NCBI RefSeq assembly: GCF_008704935.1
Contig: NZ_CP023692.1
Coordinates: forward strand, 5,423,001-5,487,000
Length of the DNA stretch: 64,000 bases
Direction: 5' to 3'
Source of the DNA: Streptomyces vinaceus
Lineage (GTDB): Bacteria > Actinomycetota > Actinomycetes > Streptomycetales > Streptomycetaceae
A program made the position numbers and the translations under genes. The notes beneath the pieces were generated by a model. The model was not told the origin of the DNA. It worked only from the letters and a program-made list of their open reading frames with translations, and made no database searches. Positions 8,945 through 18,382 of this stretch are shown here, piece after piece. How positions within the stretch are numbered: position 1 is the stretch's first letter; each line of letters opens with the position of its first letter.

Positions 8945-11900
8945 GTGACCAAGCCGCCGTTCACGCACCTGCACGTTCACACCCAGTACTCGCTGCTGGA
9001 CGGTGCCGCGCGGCTGAAGGACATGTTCAACGCGTGCAACGAGATGGGCATGACGCACATCGCCATGTCCGACCACGGCAACCTGCACGGTGCGTACGAC
9101 TTCTTCCATTCCGCCCAGAAGGCCGGGGTCACCCCGATCATCGGGATCGAGGCGTACGTCGCCCCCGAGTCCCGCCGCAACAAGCGGCGCATCCAGTGGG
9201 GCCAGCCCCACCAGAAGCGCGACGACGTGTCCGGCTCCGGCGGCTACACCCACAAGACGATCTGGGCGGCGAACGCCACCGGCCTGCACAACCTCTTCCG
9301 GCTCTCCTCCGACGCGTACGCCGAGGGCTGGCTGACCAAGTGGCCGCGCATGGACAAGGAGACCATCAGCAAGTGGTCGGAGGGCCTGATCGCCTCCACC
9401 GGCTGCCCCTCCGGCGAGCTCCAGACGCGCCTTCGCCTCGGTCAGTTCGACGAGGCGCTGAAGTCGGCCTCCGAGTACCAGGACATCTTCGGCAAGGACC
9501 GGTACTTCCTGGAGCTGATGGACCACGGCATCGAGATCGAGCGCCGGGTCCGCGACGGCCTGCTGGAGATCGGCAAGAAGCTCGGCATCCCGCCGCTGGT
9601 CACGAACGACTCCCACTACACGTACGCGAGCGAGGCCGGCGCCCACGACGCCCTGCTCTGCATCCAGACCGGCAAGAACCTCTCCGACCCGGACCGCTTC
9701 CGCTTCGACGGCACCGGCTACTACCTGAAGTCGACCGACGAGATGTACGCCATCGACTCCTCGGACGCCTGGCAGGAGGGCTGCGCCAACACGAAGCTGG
9801 TCGCGGACCAGATCGACACCGAGGGCATGTTCACGTTCCGGAACCTGATGCCGAAGTTCGACATCCCGGAGGGCCACACCGAGGTCAGCTGGTTCCGCGA
9901 GGAGACCATGCGCGGCATGCACCGCCGCTACCCGGGAGGCATTCCGGACGACCGGATGAAGCAGGCCGAGTACGAGATGGACACGATCATCTCGATGGGC
10001 TTCCCCGGCTACTTCCTCGTGGTCGCCGACTTCATCATGTGGGCCAAGAACCAGGGCATCGCGGTGGGGCCGGGCCGAGGCTCCGCGGCCGGCTCGATCG
10101 TCGCGTACGCCATGGGCATCACCGACCTCGACCCGCTCACCCACGGTCTGATCTTCGAGCGCTTCCTGAACCCCGAGCGCGTCTCCATGCCCGACGTCGA
10201 CATCGACTTCGACGAGCGCAGGCGCGTCGAGGTGATCCGGTACGTGACCGAGAAGTACGGCGCCGACAAGGTCGCCATGATCGGCACCTACGGCACCATC
10301 AAGGCCAAGAACGCGATCAAGGACTCGGCCCGCGTGCTGGGCTACCCCTACGCCATGGGCGACCGGCTCACCAAGGCCATGCCCGCCGACGTCCTCGGCA
10401 AGGGCATCCCGCTCTCCGGCATCCTCGACCCGAACCACCCCCGCTACAGCGAAGCGGGCGAGATCCGCTCGATGTACGAGAACGAGCCGGACGTGAAGAA
10501 GGTCATCGACACCGCCCGCGGTGTGGAGGGCCTGGTCCGCCAGATGGGCGTGCACGCCGCCGGCGTGATCATGTCCAGCGAGACGATCACCGACCACGTG
10601 CCCGTCTGGGTGCGGCACACCGACGGCGTCACCATCACCCAGTGGGACTACCCGAGCTGCGAGTCGCTCGGCCTGCTGAAGATGGACTTCCTGGGCCTGC
10701 GCAACCTCACGATCATGGACGACGCCGTCAAGATGGTGAAGGCCAACAAGGGGATCGACATCGATCTCCTGGCCCTGCCGCTCGACGACCCCAAGACCTT
10801 CGAACTGCTCGGCCGCGGTGACACCCTCGGCGTGTTCCAGTTCGACGGCGGGCCCATGCGCTCCCTGCTGCGCCTGATGAAGCCCGACAACTTCGAGGAC
10901 ATCTCCGCCGTCTCGGCCCTGTACCGGCCGGGCCCGATGGGCATGAACTCGCACACGAACTACGCCCTGCGCAAGAACAAGCAGCAGGAGATCACCCCGA
11001 TCCACCCGGATCTGGAGAAGCCCCTCGAAGAGGTGCTCGCGGTCACCTACGGCCTGATCGTTTACCAGGAGCAGGTGCAGAAGGCCGCCCAGATCATCGC
11101 CGGGTACTCCCTCGGCGAGGCCGACATCCTGCGCCGCGTGATGGGCAAGAAGAAGCCCGAGGAACTGGCGAAGAACTTCACCATCTTCCAGGAGGGCGCC
11201 CGCAAGAACGGGTACACCGACCAGGCCATCCAGGCCCTGTGGGACGTCCTGGTCCCCTTCGCCGGCTACGCCTTCAACAAGGCGCACTCGGCCGCGTACG
11301 GCCTGGTCTCCTACTGGACCGCCTACCTCAAGGCGAACTACCCGGCCGAGTACATGGCGGGTCTGCTCACCTCGGTCAAGGACGACAAGGACAAGTCCGC
11401 GATCTACCTGAACGAGTGCCGGCGCATGGGCATCAAGGTGCTCCCGCCGAACGTCAACGAGTCCGAGCCGAACTTCGCGGCCCAGGGCGACGACGTGATC
11501 CTCTTCGGCCTCACCGCCGTGCGCAACGTCGGCCAGAACGTCGTCGAGTCGATCATCAAGACCAGGAAGGCCAAGGGGAAGTTCTCCTCGTTCCCCGACT
11601 TCCTGGACAAGGTCGAGGCCGTCGTCTGCAACAAGCGCACCGTCGAGTCGCTGATCAAGGCCGGCGCCTTCGACGAGATGGGCCACACCCGCAAGGGCCT
11701 GGTCGCCCACCACGAGTCGATGATCGACAACGTGGTCGCGGTCAAGCGCAAGGAGGCCGAGGGGCAGTTCGACCTCTTCGGCGGAATGGGTGACGAGGGC
11801 GCGAGCGACGAGCCGGGCTTCGGGCTCGACGTCGAGTTCTCCGACGTGGAGTGGGAGAAGTCCTACCTGCTCGCGCAGGAGCGCGAGATGCTCGGCCTGT

Positions 11901-12487
11901 ACGTCTCCGACCACCCGCTCTTCGGCCTGGAGCACGTCCTCTCCGACAAGACGGACGCCGGCATCTCCCAGCTGACCGGCGGGGAGCACTCCGACGGCGC
12001 CGTCGTCACCATCGGCGGCATCATCTCCGGCCTCCAGCGCAAGATGACCAAGCAGGGCAACGCCTGGGCCATCGCCACCGTCGAGGACCTCGCCGGATCC
12101 ATCGAGTGCATGTTCTTCCCCGCGACCTACCAGCTCGTCTCCACGCAGCTGGTCGAGGACACCGTCGTCTTCGTCAAGGGCCGCCTCGACAAGCGCGAGG
12201 ACGTCCCGCGGCTCGTCGCCATGGAGATGATGGTCCCCGACCTCTCCTCGGCCGGGACGAACGCCCCCGTCGTCCTCACCATCCCGACGGTCAAGGTCAC
12301 TCCTCCGATGGTCACCCGCCTGGGCGAGATCCTGCGGCACCACAAGGGCAACACCGAGGTCCGCATCAAGCTCCAGGGGCCCCGGTCCACCACCGTGCTG
12401 CGCCTCGACAAGCACCGGGTCCAGCCCGACCCCGCGCTCTTCGGCGACCTCAAGGTGCTCCTCGGACCGTCCTGCCTGGCCGGATAG
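8945..12487 (+). CDS. dnaE: DNA polymerase III alpha subunit (replicative polymerase)
   Basis: Replicative DNA polymerase catalytic subunit, 1180 residues, DnaE1 type. Domain order: N-terminal PHP domain (starting FTHLHVHTQYSLLDGA, residues about 4-270), polymerase core with the catalytic acidic motif PDVDIDFDERR (near residue 418), thumb and fingers, a helix-hairpin-helix/tau-binding region, and an OB fold near residues 1020-1070 (VTIGGIISGLQRKMTKQG). The GTG at 8945 is preceded by CAGGAG; the open frame extends to 8708 but the upstream part is not conserved-looking. Essential gene; stands alone, ending at a strong palindrome. Confidence 0.97.
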   Translation: MTKPPFTHLHVHTQYSLLDGAARLKDMFNACNEMGMTHIAMSDHGNLHGAYDFFHSAQKAGVTPIIGIEAYVAPESRRNKRRIQWGQPHQKRDDVSGSGGYTHKTIWAANATGLHNLFRLSSDAYAEGWLTKWPRMDKETISKWSEGLIASTGCPSGELQTRLRLGQFDEALKSASEYQDIFGKDRYFLELMDHGIEIERRVRDGLLEIGKKLGIPPLVTNDSHYTYASEAGAHDALLCIQTGKNLSDPDRFRFDGTGYYLKSTDEMYAIDSSDAWQEGCANTKLVADQIDTEGMFTFRNLMPKFDIPEGHTEVSWFREETMRGMHRRYPGGIPDDRMKQAEYEMDTIISMGFPGYFLVVADFIMWAKNQGIAVGPGRGSAAGSIVAYAMGITDLDPLTHGLIFERFLNPERVSMPDVDIDFDERRRVEVIRYVTEKYGADKVAMIGTYGTIKAKNAIKDSARVLGYPYAMGDRLTKAMPADVLGKGIPLSGILDPNHPRYSEAGEIRSMYENEPDVKKVIDTARGVEGLVRQMGVHAAGVIMSSETITDHVPVWVRHTDGVTITQWDYPSCESLGLLKMDFLGLRNLTIMDDAVKMVKANKGIDIDLLALPLDDPKTFELLGRGDTLGVFQFDGGPMRSLLRLMKPDNFEDISAVSALYRPGPMGMNSHTNYALRKNKQQEITPIHPDLEKPLEEVLAVTYGLIVYQEQVQKAAQIIAGYSLGEADILRRVMGKKKPEELAKNFTIFQEGARKNGYTDQAIQALWDVLVPFAGYAFNKAHSAAYGLVSYWTAYLKANYPAEYMAGLLTSVKDDKDKSAIYLNECRRMGIKVLPPNVNESEPNFAAQGDDVILFGLTAVRNVGQNVVESIIKTRKAKGKFSSFPDFLDKVEAVVCNKRTVESLIKAGAFDEMGHTRKGLVAHHESMIDNVVAVKRKEAEGQFDLFGGMGDEGASDEPGFGLDVEFSDVEWEKSYLLAQEREMLGLYVSDHPLFGLEHVLSDKTDAGISQLTGGEHSDGAVVTIGGIISGLQRKMTKQGNAWAIATVEDLAGSIECMFFPATYQLVSTQLVEDTVVFVKGRLDKREDVPRLVAMEMMVPDLSSAGTNAPVVLTIPTVKVTPPMVTRLGEILRHHKGNTEVRIKLQGPRSTTVLRLDKHRVQPDPALFGDLKVLLGPSCLAG

Positions 12488-12539
12488 CGCCTCCCGCCGG
12501 GGTCCTCGTACGGCCCTCGGCCGTCGCCGTACGTGAAGA

Positions 12540-12569
12540 AGGGCGCGCCCAGAGCTCTGGGCGCGCCCT
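12540..12569. terminator. Perfect 30-bp palindrome, bidirectional terminator
   Basis: Positions 12540-12569 are one uninterrupted 30-bp palindrome with its centre at 12554/12555. It lies between dnaE (+) and the convergent small basic protein gene (-). Either transcript would form a long hairpin. Confidence 0.8.
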
Positions 12570-12592
12570 CGTGCGTGGTGCTCGCGGAGGCG

Positions 12593-12760
12593 TCAGTTGT
12601 GGCCGAACTTCTTCTGCTTGCCCTTGCGGGCCATGTCCATCGGACTCGGAGCGCCGCCCGAGGGCTCGGACACGGACTCCGACGAGCTCTTCGACGGATC
12701 CTGCGAGGACGAGCGGGCCTGCTGCTTCTGTTCGTGCTGGCGGTTCTTGTTCTTGGCCAT
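12593..12760 (-). CDS. Small hydrophilic Lys/Gln/Ser-rich protein (55 aa)
   Basis: A 55-codon gene. The translation begins MAKNKNRQHEQKQQARSSSQ, continues with a Ser/Pro-rich acidic middle, and ends with the basic segment MARKGKQKKFGHN. It has no hydrophobic segment and is probably unstructured. A clear GGAGG ribosome site 8 bases before the ATG and the codon bias support it as real. I do not recognise a function; the strongly basic ends would suit nucleic-acid or ribosome binding (speculation). It converges on dnaE across a 30-bp palindrome. Confidence 0.75.
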   Translation of the reverse strand: MAKNKNRQHEQKQQARSSSQDPSKSSSESVSEPSGGAPSPMDMARKGKQKKFGHN

Positions 12761-12992
12761 GGTGGAGCCTCCGTGAGGGTCTAGGGGCCAGGACCGCCTT
12801 CACCCTCACACGGCGCCACAAACCGCGCATTTTGGATCTTTACTCCGCGTAGTCGCCGGCCCCGTTCCCGGGTCGGGAACGAGATCCGCCACGCCGATGA
12901 TCGAGTTCCGGCCGTCAACACCCTTGCGGTCGGGCAGACTCGGGGAACCCGCGACACACACAGAGGAATCCCCAGGGAAGAGGGTGGTACGC

Positions 12993-14297
12993 GTGGACCG
13001 CTGCGTCGTCCTGGTGGACGCCGGCTATCTGCTGGGCGCCGCCGCCAGTCTTCTCGCCGGGGAGCCCTCCCGCTCCCGCATCACCGTCGACCATGCCGCC
13101 CTCATCCAGGGCCTGCGCGAGCGCGCCGAGGCCGACACCGAGCAGCCCCTGCTGCGCATCTACTGGTTCGACGGCGCGCCCGACCGGGTGCCCCAGCCCG
13201 AGCACCGGCGGCTGCGCGTCATGCCCCGCGTCACCGTCCGACTGGGCGCGCTGACCCGCAGCGACGGCCGCTGGGCGCAGAAGGGCGTCGACGCCGCCAT
13301 GCACGCCGAGCTCACCGAGCTGGCCCGCAACCGCGCCTGCTCCGACGTCGTGCTCGTCACCGGCGACGGGGACCTGCTGCCCGGCCTGATGTCCGCCAAG
13401 GAGCACGGCGTCGCCGTCCACCTGTGGGCCGTCCAGGCCGCCGACGGCGACTACAACCAGTCCGAGGACCTCGTCGCCGAGGCCGACGAACGCCGCGTCC
13501 TGGACCGGGCCTGGATCACCCGGGCCGTCCGCGCCAAGGACCTGGCCGGACTGTGCGCGCCGCCTCCCGCGCCCCGCCCCGAGATCGCCGCCATCCTCTC
13601 CGCCCCGCTGCCCGAGGCGGCCCTCGCCGAGGCCGCCCGCAGCGCCGGGACCAACGGCGCCGCGGCCCCCGCCCCCGCCGAGCCCGAGGGGGGCGGCGCC
13701 CCGGTGCCCGCCCCCGCCGCCGGGGGCAAGACCGTACCCACGCCCAAGGACCTCGCCGGCTCGCTGCGGGCCCCCGGCCAGCAGTCCGGGCCCGCGGGCG
13801 GCCACGGGCACGCGGGCGGCGCCCAGCCCCCGGCCGGCAGCGCCCTGCGCTGGTCCTCCGACAAGGGCTGGATCGACCGGGCCGGACCGCTCGGCGAGCC
13901 CGCCGAGACCGCCTCGCTGCCCACCCTCGCCCAGCTCACCTCCGCAGAGCAGCGCTGGGCGGACCGGGAGGAGGACATCACCACCGTCGGCGGCGACCCC
14001 TTCGAGGTCGGCCAGGTCTTCGCCCGGCGCTGGATGGAACGCCTCCCGGAAACCGTCCACCTGCAAAAACTCGCCACGATGTACCCGCGGATCCCGCACC
14101 GCATCGACGGGGAACTGCTGCGCTACGCGGCCCGCTTCGGGCTGCTCGCGCACAAGGACGACCAGATCGACGAGCACGACCGCTACGCCATCCGCGCCGG
14201 GTTCTGGCGGGAGATCGACGTCCGCGCGGCCGCCGAGCACGTCGCCGCCTCCCCCTCCGCCGTACCCGCCGGACCGGCCCCGCAGGCGGCCGAGTAG
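12993..14297 (+). CDS. NYN (PIN-like) domain protein, putative RNase
   Basis: A 434-residue protein whose first ~190 residues form a NYN domain, a PIN-like nuclease fold. The four expected acidic positions are visible: VVLVDAGYLLG, KGVDAAMH, VTGDGDLLPG and a later acidic cluster. An Ala/Pro/Gly-rich linker (about 205-300) leads to a C-terminal helical domain with TVGGDPFEVGQVFARRW and a helical run PRIPHRIDGELLRYAARFG. Probable RNA cleavage in RNA turnover. The start is uncertain: GTG 12993 has GGAAGAGG 9 bases upstream, and GTG 12984 is also in frame; the frame is open to 12897. Confidence 0.82.
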   Translation: MDRCVVLVDAGYLLGAAASLLAGEPSRSRITVDHAALIQGLRERAEADTEQPLLRIYWFDGAPDRVPQPEHRRLRVMPRVTVRLGALTRSDGRWAQKGVDAAMHAELTELARNRACSDVVLVTGDGDLLPGLMSAKEHGVAVHLWAVQAADGDYNQSEDLVAEADERRVLDRAWITRAVRAKDLAGLCAPPPAPRPEIAAILSAPLPEAALAEAARSAGTNGAAAPAPAEPEGGGAPVPAPAAGGKTVPTPKDLAGSLRAPGQQSGPAGGHGHAGGAQPPAGSALRWSSDKGWIDRAGPLGEPAETASLPTLAQLTSAEQRWADREEDITTVGGDPFEVGQVFARRWMERLPETVHLQKLATMYPRIPHRIDGELLRYAARFGLLAHKDDQIDEHDRYAIRAGFWREIDVRAAAEHVAASPSAVPAGPAPQAAE

Positions 14298-14389
14298 GGC
14301 GCGGGCGCGGGGCCGGCGGCGGCGCCGGACAGGGCGCCGGCGGCACCTCCCGGCGGGGGCCGGACGAAAGCCGCGTAGGCTGCTCCCTC

Positions 14390-15427
14390 GTGAGTACGGG
14401 CACAGCAGCAGCACAACCGAACACGGCAGCGGCCGCGGACGCGGCCTCGGACGTGGTCTGCGCGGTGCGTGACCTGGTCAAGACGTATCCCGCGGTACGG
14501 GGACGGCGCGGAGCTCCCGCCCTGCCCGAGACCCGGGCCACCGACGGGATCTGCCTGGACGTGCGGCGCGGCGAGATCTTCGGGCTGCTCGGCCCCAACG
14601 GAGCCGGCAAGTCCACCCTGGTCCGCCAGCTCACCGGCCTCATGCGGCCCGACTCCGGCTCCGTGACCCTGCTCGGCCACGACCTCGTACGCCACCCCGA
14701 GCGGGCGGCCCGGCTGCTCTCCTACCTCGGTCAGGAGTCCACCGCCCTCGACGAGCTCACGGTCGCCCTGGCCGCCGAGACCACGGGACGGCTGCGCGGG
14801 CTCGACGCGGCGACGGCGCGCGCCGAACGGGACGCCGTCCTGGAGGAGCTCGGGCTGACCGGGATCGCCGGACGGCCCCTGAAGAAGCTCTCCGGCGGGC
14901 AGCGGCGCCTGGCGTGCTTCGCCGCCGCACTGGTGGGCGAGCGGCCCGTACTGGTCCTCGACGAGCCCACCACCGGCATGGACCCGGTCGCCCGGCGGGC
15001 CGTGTGGGCGGCCGTGGACCGGCGGCGCGCCCAGCACGGGGCCACCGTCCTGCTGGTCACGCACAACGTCATCGAGGCGGAGACGGTCCTGGACCGGGTC
15101 GCCGTCATCGATCAGGGCCGGGTCATCGCCTGCGATTCCCCGGCCGGGCTGAAGGCGCGGGTCTCCGGAGAGGTCCGGCTGGAGCTGGTGTGGCGCGAGA
15201 GCGCCCCGCTGGAGGTGCCCGAGGTGGCGCGGCTGCACGAGGACGCCGTCGTCTCCGGACGCCGCTGGGCGCTGCGACTGGCCCCGGACGAGGCGCGGAC
15301 CGCGGTGGCCGCGGTCACGGGCGGGCCGGCCTTCGCGGCCCTCGACGACTTCACTCTGGCGACCCCCAGCCTGGAGGACGTGTACCTCGCCCTCGGCGGC
15401 AAGACGAAAGGGCTGGTGAAGTCATGA
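14390..15427 (+). CDS. ABC transporter ATP-binding protein
   Basis: A 345-residue nucleotide-binding subunit of an ABC-2 type exporter. Walker A GPNGAGKST (about residues 66-74), signature LSGGQRRL, Walker B VLVLDEPTTGMDP and the H-loop VTHN are intact. A C-terminal extension of about 100 residues after the ATPase domain is usual for drug- and antibiotic-export types. It overlaps the permease gene by 4 bases (ATGA at 15424-15427). The export substrate is unknown. GTG 14390 is the start closest to the conserved part. Confidence 0.92.
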   Translation: MSTGTAAAQPNTAAAADAASDVVCAVRDLVKTYPAVRGRRGAPALPETRATDGICLDVRRGEIFGLLGPNGAGKSTLVRQLTGLMRPDSGSVTLLGHDLVRHPERAARLLSYLGQESTALDELTVALAAETTGRLRGLDAATARAERDAVLEELGLTGIAGRPLKKLSGGQRRLACFAAALVGERPVLVLDEPTTGMDPVARRAVWAAVDRRRAQHGATVLLVTHNVIEAETVLDRVAVIDQGRVIACDSPAGLKARVSGEVRLELVWRESAPLEVPEVARLHEDAVVSGRRWALRLAPDEARTAVAAVTGGPAFAALDDFTLATPSLEDVYLALGGKTKGLVKS

Positions 15428-16278
15428 GCGAGCGCACACCGGGCGCGGTGGCGCAGGCCATCGGCCCGGCGCCGGTCCCGGCGCCGGTCCCGGCCGCCGC
15501 GACGAGCCCCGTGTCCCGCCCGGCGGCGCCCCTGGCCCCGCGGGCGCGGCTGTTCCCCGCGCTGGCCGCCGTGTACCGGGCGCAGCTGTCCCGGGCCCGG
15601 GTGTCGCGGATCCCGCTGCTCTTCGTGGCCACCTTCCAGTCCGTCGGGATCATGGTCCTGATGCGGGGGGTGGTGGACGGGGGCTCGGAGGCCCGGGCCG
15701 TCGTCGCCGGCTCCTCCGTCCTGGTCGTCGCCTTCGTCGCGCTGAACCTGCTCGCCCAGTACTTCGGGCAGCTGCGGGCCAGCGGCGGGCTGGACCACTA
15801 CGCCACGCTGCCCGTGCCGCCCGCCTCGGTGGTGCTGGGCGCGGCCGCCGCGTACGCCTCCTTCACCCTGCCGGGCACGCTGGTGACGGCCGTGTTCGGA
15901 TGCCTGCTGTTCGGGCTGCCGATGGGCGGGCTGTGGATCCTGGCCGCCGTGGTGCCGCTGGCCGGGGCCGCGCTGGCCGGGCTGGGGGCGGCCCTCGGGC
16001 TGCTGGCGCCGCGGCAGGAGCTGGCCACGCTGGCCGGGCAGCTCGGCATGTCGGCGGCGCTGCTGCTGGGGGTGCTGCCGCCGGAGCGGATGCCGGACCC
16101 GATCGTGTGGGCGCGGGACCTGCTGCCGTCCACGTACGGGGTGGAGGCCTTCGCCCGTACGTTCGCACCGCATCCGGACTGGGCGGCGGTCGGGCTGGAC
16201 CTCGGGGTGTGCGCGGCGGTGGGCGTGCTCTCGCTGGCCGTCGCCACGTGGGCGTACCGCCGGGCCGCCGTCCGCTGA
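15424..16278 (+). CDS. ABC-2 type transporter permease
   Basis: A 284-residue partner of the preceding ATPase. After a Pro/Ala-rich N-terminus (residues 1-45) it shows six hydrophobic segments, with the ABC-2 pattern of a loop reading LDHYATLPVPPASV and a C-terminal LPSTYGVEAFARTF. Translationally coupled to the ATPase gene by a 4-base overlap. Substrate unknown. Confidence 0.9.
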   Translation: MSERTPGAVAQAIGPAPVPAPVPAAATSPVSRPAAPLAPRARLFPALAAVYRAQLSRARVSRIPLLFVATFQSVGIMVLMRGVVDGGSEARAVVAGSSVLVVAFVALNLLAQYFGQLRASGGLDHYATLPVPPASVVLGAAAAYASFTLPGTLVTAVFGCLLFGLPMGGLWILAAVVPLAGAALAGLGAALGLLAPRQELATLAGQLGMSAALLLGVLPPERMPDPIVWARDLLPSTYGVEAFARTFAPHPDWAAVGLDLGVCAAVGVLSLAVATWAYRRAAVR

Positions 16279-16356
16279 GCCGACGGCCGCCGGGGCCCGT
16301 CGCCCCCGGGTGGTCCTGCTGATGTCGACGCCGTCGGCACCTGGCACGATGTGGGG

Positions 16357-17037
16357 GTGACCGAAGCCGTGACCACGCCCTCCCCGCACGAACCGCCGCT
16401 GCCGCCCGACAAGCCGGGCGGCTCCGCCGGGGGCATCACCCCCGCGGACATCCGCGACGGGGCCGCCGTGGCCCTGGTGATCGGGGTGGCCGGTGTGCTG
16501 CTCGGAGTGCTGTGGGCGTGGCTGGCGCCGAAGGCGCAGTACGTCTCGAACGGCGAGGCCGTCTTCCTGAAGAACTCCGAGAGCGAGGCCCGGATCGGGG
16601 CCGACGGGACGTTCTTCCTGCTGTCGCTGGGGTTCGGCGTACTGAGCGCCGTGCTCGTGTTCCTGTGGCGTCGCCGGGGCGGCGTCCCGCTGGCCGTCGG
16701 GCTGGCGATCGGCTCCTGCTTCGCCTCGCTGGTGGGGTGGCGCACGGGGCTGTGGCTGGGCCCGTCCTCGGACGTGGCCGCCGCTGCCGTGAAGGCGGGC
16801 AAGGGGGTGGCCTTCGACGCGCCGCTCCAGCTGCTGGCGCAGGGGGTGCTGCTGGTCTGGCCGATGGTCGCCGTGGCCGTCCACCTCGGCCTGACGGCCC
16901 TGTGGACCCCGCCCGACGAGGACCCGTCCGAGGAAGCCGGCGACGCCTGGGCCGTCTACCCTCCGCCGCACGTCCACGGGGCACCCGCCCCGGCCCCGTC
17001 GGACGACCCGTCCGCGCCGGAGCCCCCGCGGGCCTGA
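16357..17037 (+). CDS. Membrane protein, DUF2567-like
   Basis: A 226-residue protein with a Pro-rich cytoplasmic N-terminus, four hydrophobic segments (about residues 36-58, 88-105, 112-130 and 157-180) and a Pro-rich C-terminal tail. It resembles the actinobacterial DUF2567 group (moderate recall). Located 78 bp after the ABC permease on the same strand, so it may share that transcript. GTG 16357 is chosen; GTG 16351 two codons earlier is equally open. Confidence 0.72.
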   Translation: MTEAVTTPSPHEPPLPPDKPGGSAGGITPADIRDGAAVALVIGVAGVLLGVLWAWLAPKAQYVSNGEAVFLKNSESEARIGADGTFFLLSLGFGVLSAVLVFLWRRRGGVPLAVGLAIGSCFASLVGWRTGLWLGPSSDVAAAAVKAGKGVAFDAPLQLLAQGVLLVWPMVAVAVHLGLTALWTPPDEDPSEEAGDAWAVYPPPHVHGAPAPAPSDDPSAPEPPRA

Positions 17038-17074
17038 TCGTCAGGGGCCGCGCCGTGCGGGACCCGCGCGGCGG

Positions 17075-17566
17075 TCACGCGCGGGCGATGGGCGCCACGG
17101 TCGCGTCCGTCAGCGTCGTCAGGGTGGCGGGCGGGAGTTCCACCTCCAGGCCCCGGCGGCCCGCCGAGACGCAGATCGTGGCGTGCGCGCCCGCCGACTC
17201 GTCCACCACCGTGCGCAGCCGCTTGCGCTGGCCCAGCGGGGAGATGCCGCCCCGTACGTAGCCCGTCGTGCGCTCCGCCAGCGCCGGGTCGGCCATCGCC
17301 GCCCGCTTCCCGGAGACGGCGGTCGCGAGCGCCTTCAGGTCCAGGCTGCCCGACACCGGGACCACCGCCACCGTCAGCACGCCGTCCACCTCGGCGACCA
17401 GCGTCTTGAAGACCCGGTCCGGGGAGACCCCCATGGCCTGGGCCGCCTCCTCGCCGTACGAGGGGTGCGCCGGATCGTGCTCGTACGCGTGCAGAGTGAA
17501 CTCCGCGCGGGCGGAGGTGAGGGCCGCGATCGCCGGGGTCCCCGCGGGGGCCTTCTTCTTCGCCAT
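17075..17566 (-). CDS. YbaK/EbsC-family aminoacyl-tRNA deacylase
   Basis: A 163-residue trans-editing protein, probably hydrolysing Cys-tRNA(Pro) or a related mischarged tRNA. YbaK features are the HPAHPSYGEEAA segment, the conserved Lys in RVFKTLV, the glycine-rich GGISPLGQRKRL loop and a full-length single domain. It is transcribed after the LON-domain gene with a 13-bp gap, so the two probably form an operon. Confidence 0.9.
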   Translation of the reverse strand: MAKKKAPAGTPAIAALTSARAEFTLHAYEHDPAHPSYGEEAAQAMGVSPDRVFKTLVAEVDGVLTVAVVPVSGSLDLKALATAVSGKRAAMADPALAERTTGYVRGGISPLGQRKRLRTVVDESAGAHATICVSAGRRGLEVELPPATLTTLTDATVAPIARA

Positions 17567-17579
17567 CAGTCCTTCGCCA

Positions 17580-18320
17580 TCAGTTCGGGCTCGTCGGCGC
17601 GCGCGTCAGGTCCACCGCCGGCAGCGACGGCAGGTGGCGGATGACGGCCGTCTCCGCGCGCAGCAGCTTCAGTTCCTCCGCGAGCCGCGTCGCGGTGTCC
17701 GGCGCCTGGAGCAGCCGCTGCTTCGCCGGGATGTCCAGTACGGCCGCGGCCGCCACCAGGTACGAGACCACCGAGGGCTCGTCCGGCAGGTCCGCCGCCG
17801 AGGTCAGGGACCGTTCCCGGGCGCCGGCCAGCCGCTTCTGGTAGTTCCGGAAGGCCCGCAGGACCCCTTCCGCCAGCGCGCCCGCGCCCTCGCCCGCGTC
17901 CTCCGGGAGCTCCTCCAGCTCCGCGACCAGGTACGGGCCGGAGGCGTCCACCGACAGCAGGCGCACCCGCGCCGTACCGGTGGCGAGCACCTCGAAGCTG
18001 CCGTCCTCCCGCTCCCGGATCGTCGCCGCGTCCGCGATGCAGCCCACCCGGTGGAAGGCCTGGACGGGGTCCGGGCCGAAGCCGGCCGTCGGGCCCCGCT
18101 CGGGCAGCGCCGTCTGGTCCGGCAGGCCCGGGGCGGTGGGCGCGACCTCCCGGCCGTCGCGGATCGCCACGACCGCGAAACGGCGCGGCTCTTCGTCGCC
18201 CGTCTTCAGCAGCTCGCGCATCATGGCGCGATAACGCTCCTCGAACACGTTCAGCGGGAGGACGAGTCCCGGGAACAGCACCGAGTTGAGCGGGAAGAGG
18301 GGCAGACGAACGGAGGTCAC
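17580..18320 (-). CDS. Stand-alone LON substrate-binding domain protein
   Basis: A 246-residue protein made of the N-terminal LON (PUA-like) domain only: it begins LPLFPLNSVLFPGLVLPLNV and has no AAA or protease domain. Such stand-alone proteins are widespread in bacteria; substrate recognition or a regulatory role is presumed but not proven. Followed at 13 bp by the YbaK-like deacylase gene. Confidence 0.88.
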   Translation of the reverse strand: MTSVRLPLFPLNSVLFPGLVLPLNVFEERYRAMMRELLKTGDEEPRRFAVVAIRDGREVAPTAPGLPDQTALPERGPTAGFGPDPVQAFHRVGCIADAATIREREDGSFEVLATGTARVRLLSVDASGPYLVAELEELPEDAGEGAGALAEGVLRAFRNYQKRLAGARERSLTSAADLPDEPSVVSYLVAAAAVLDIPAKQRLLQAPDTATRLAEELKLLRAETAVIRHLPSLPAVDLTRAPTSPN

Positions 18321-18382
18321 GAGGCACAGGGTAGTGGCCGGGGGGCAGGGGCTGTCACCTCAGTTGTCCGCACTCCGCGCGC

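Noticed and set aside
8885..12415. A 1176-codon open frame antisense to dnaE
   Set aside because: Shadow of dnaE; no start signal, no recognisable domain, low-complexity composition.
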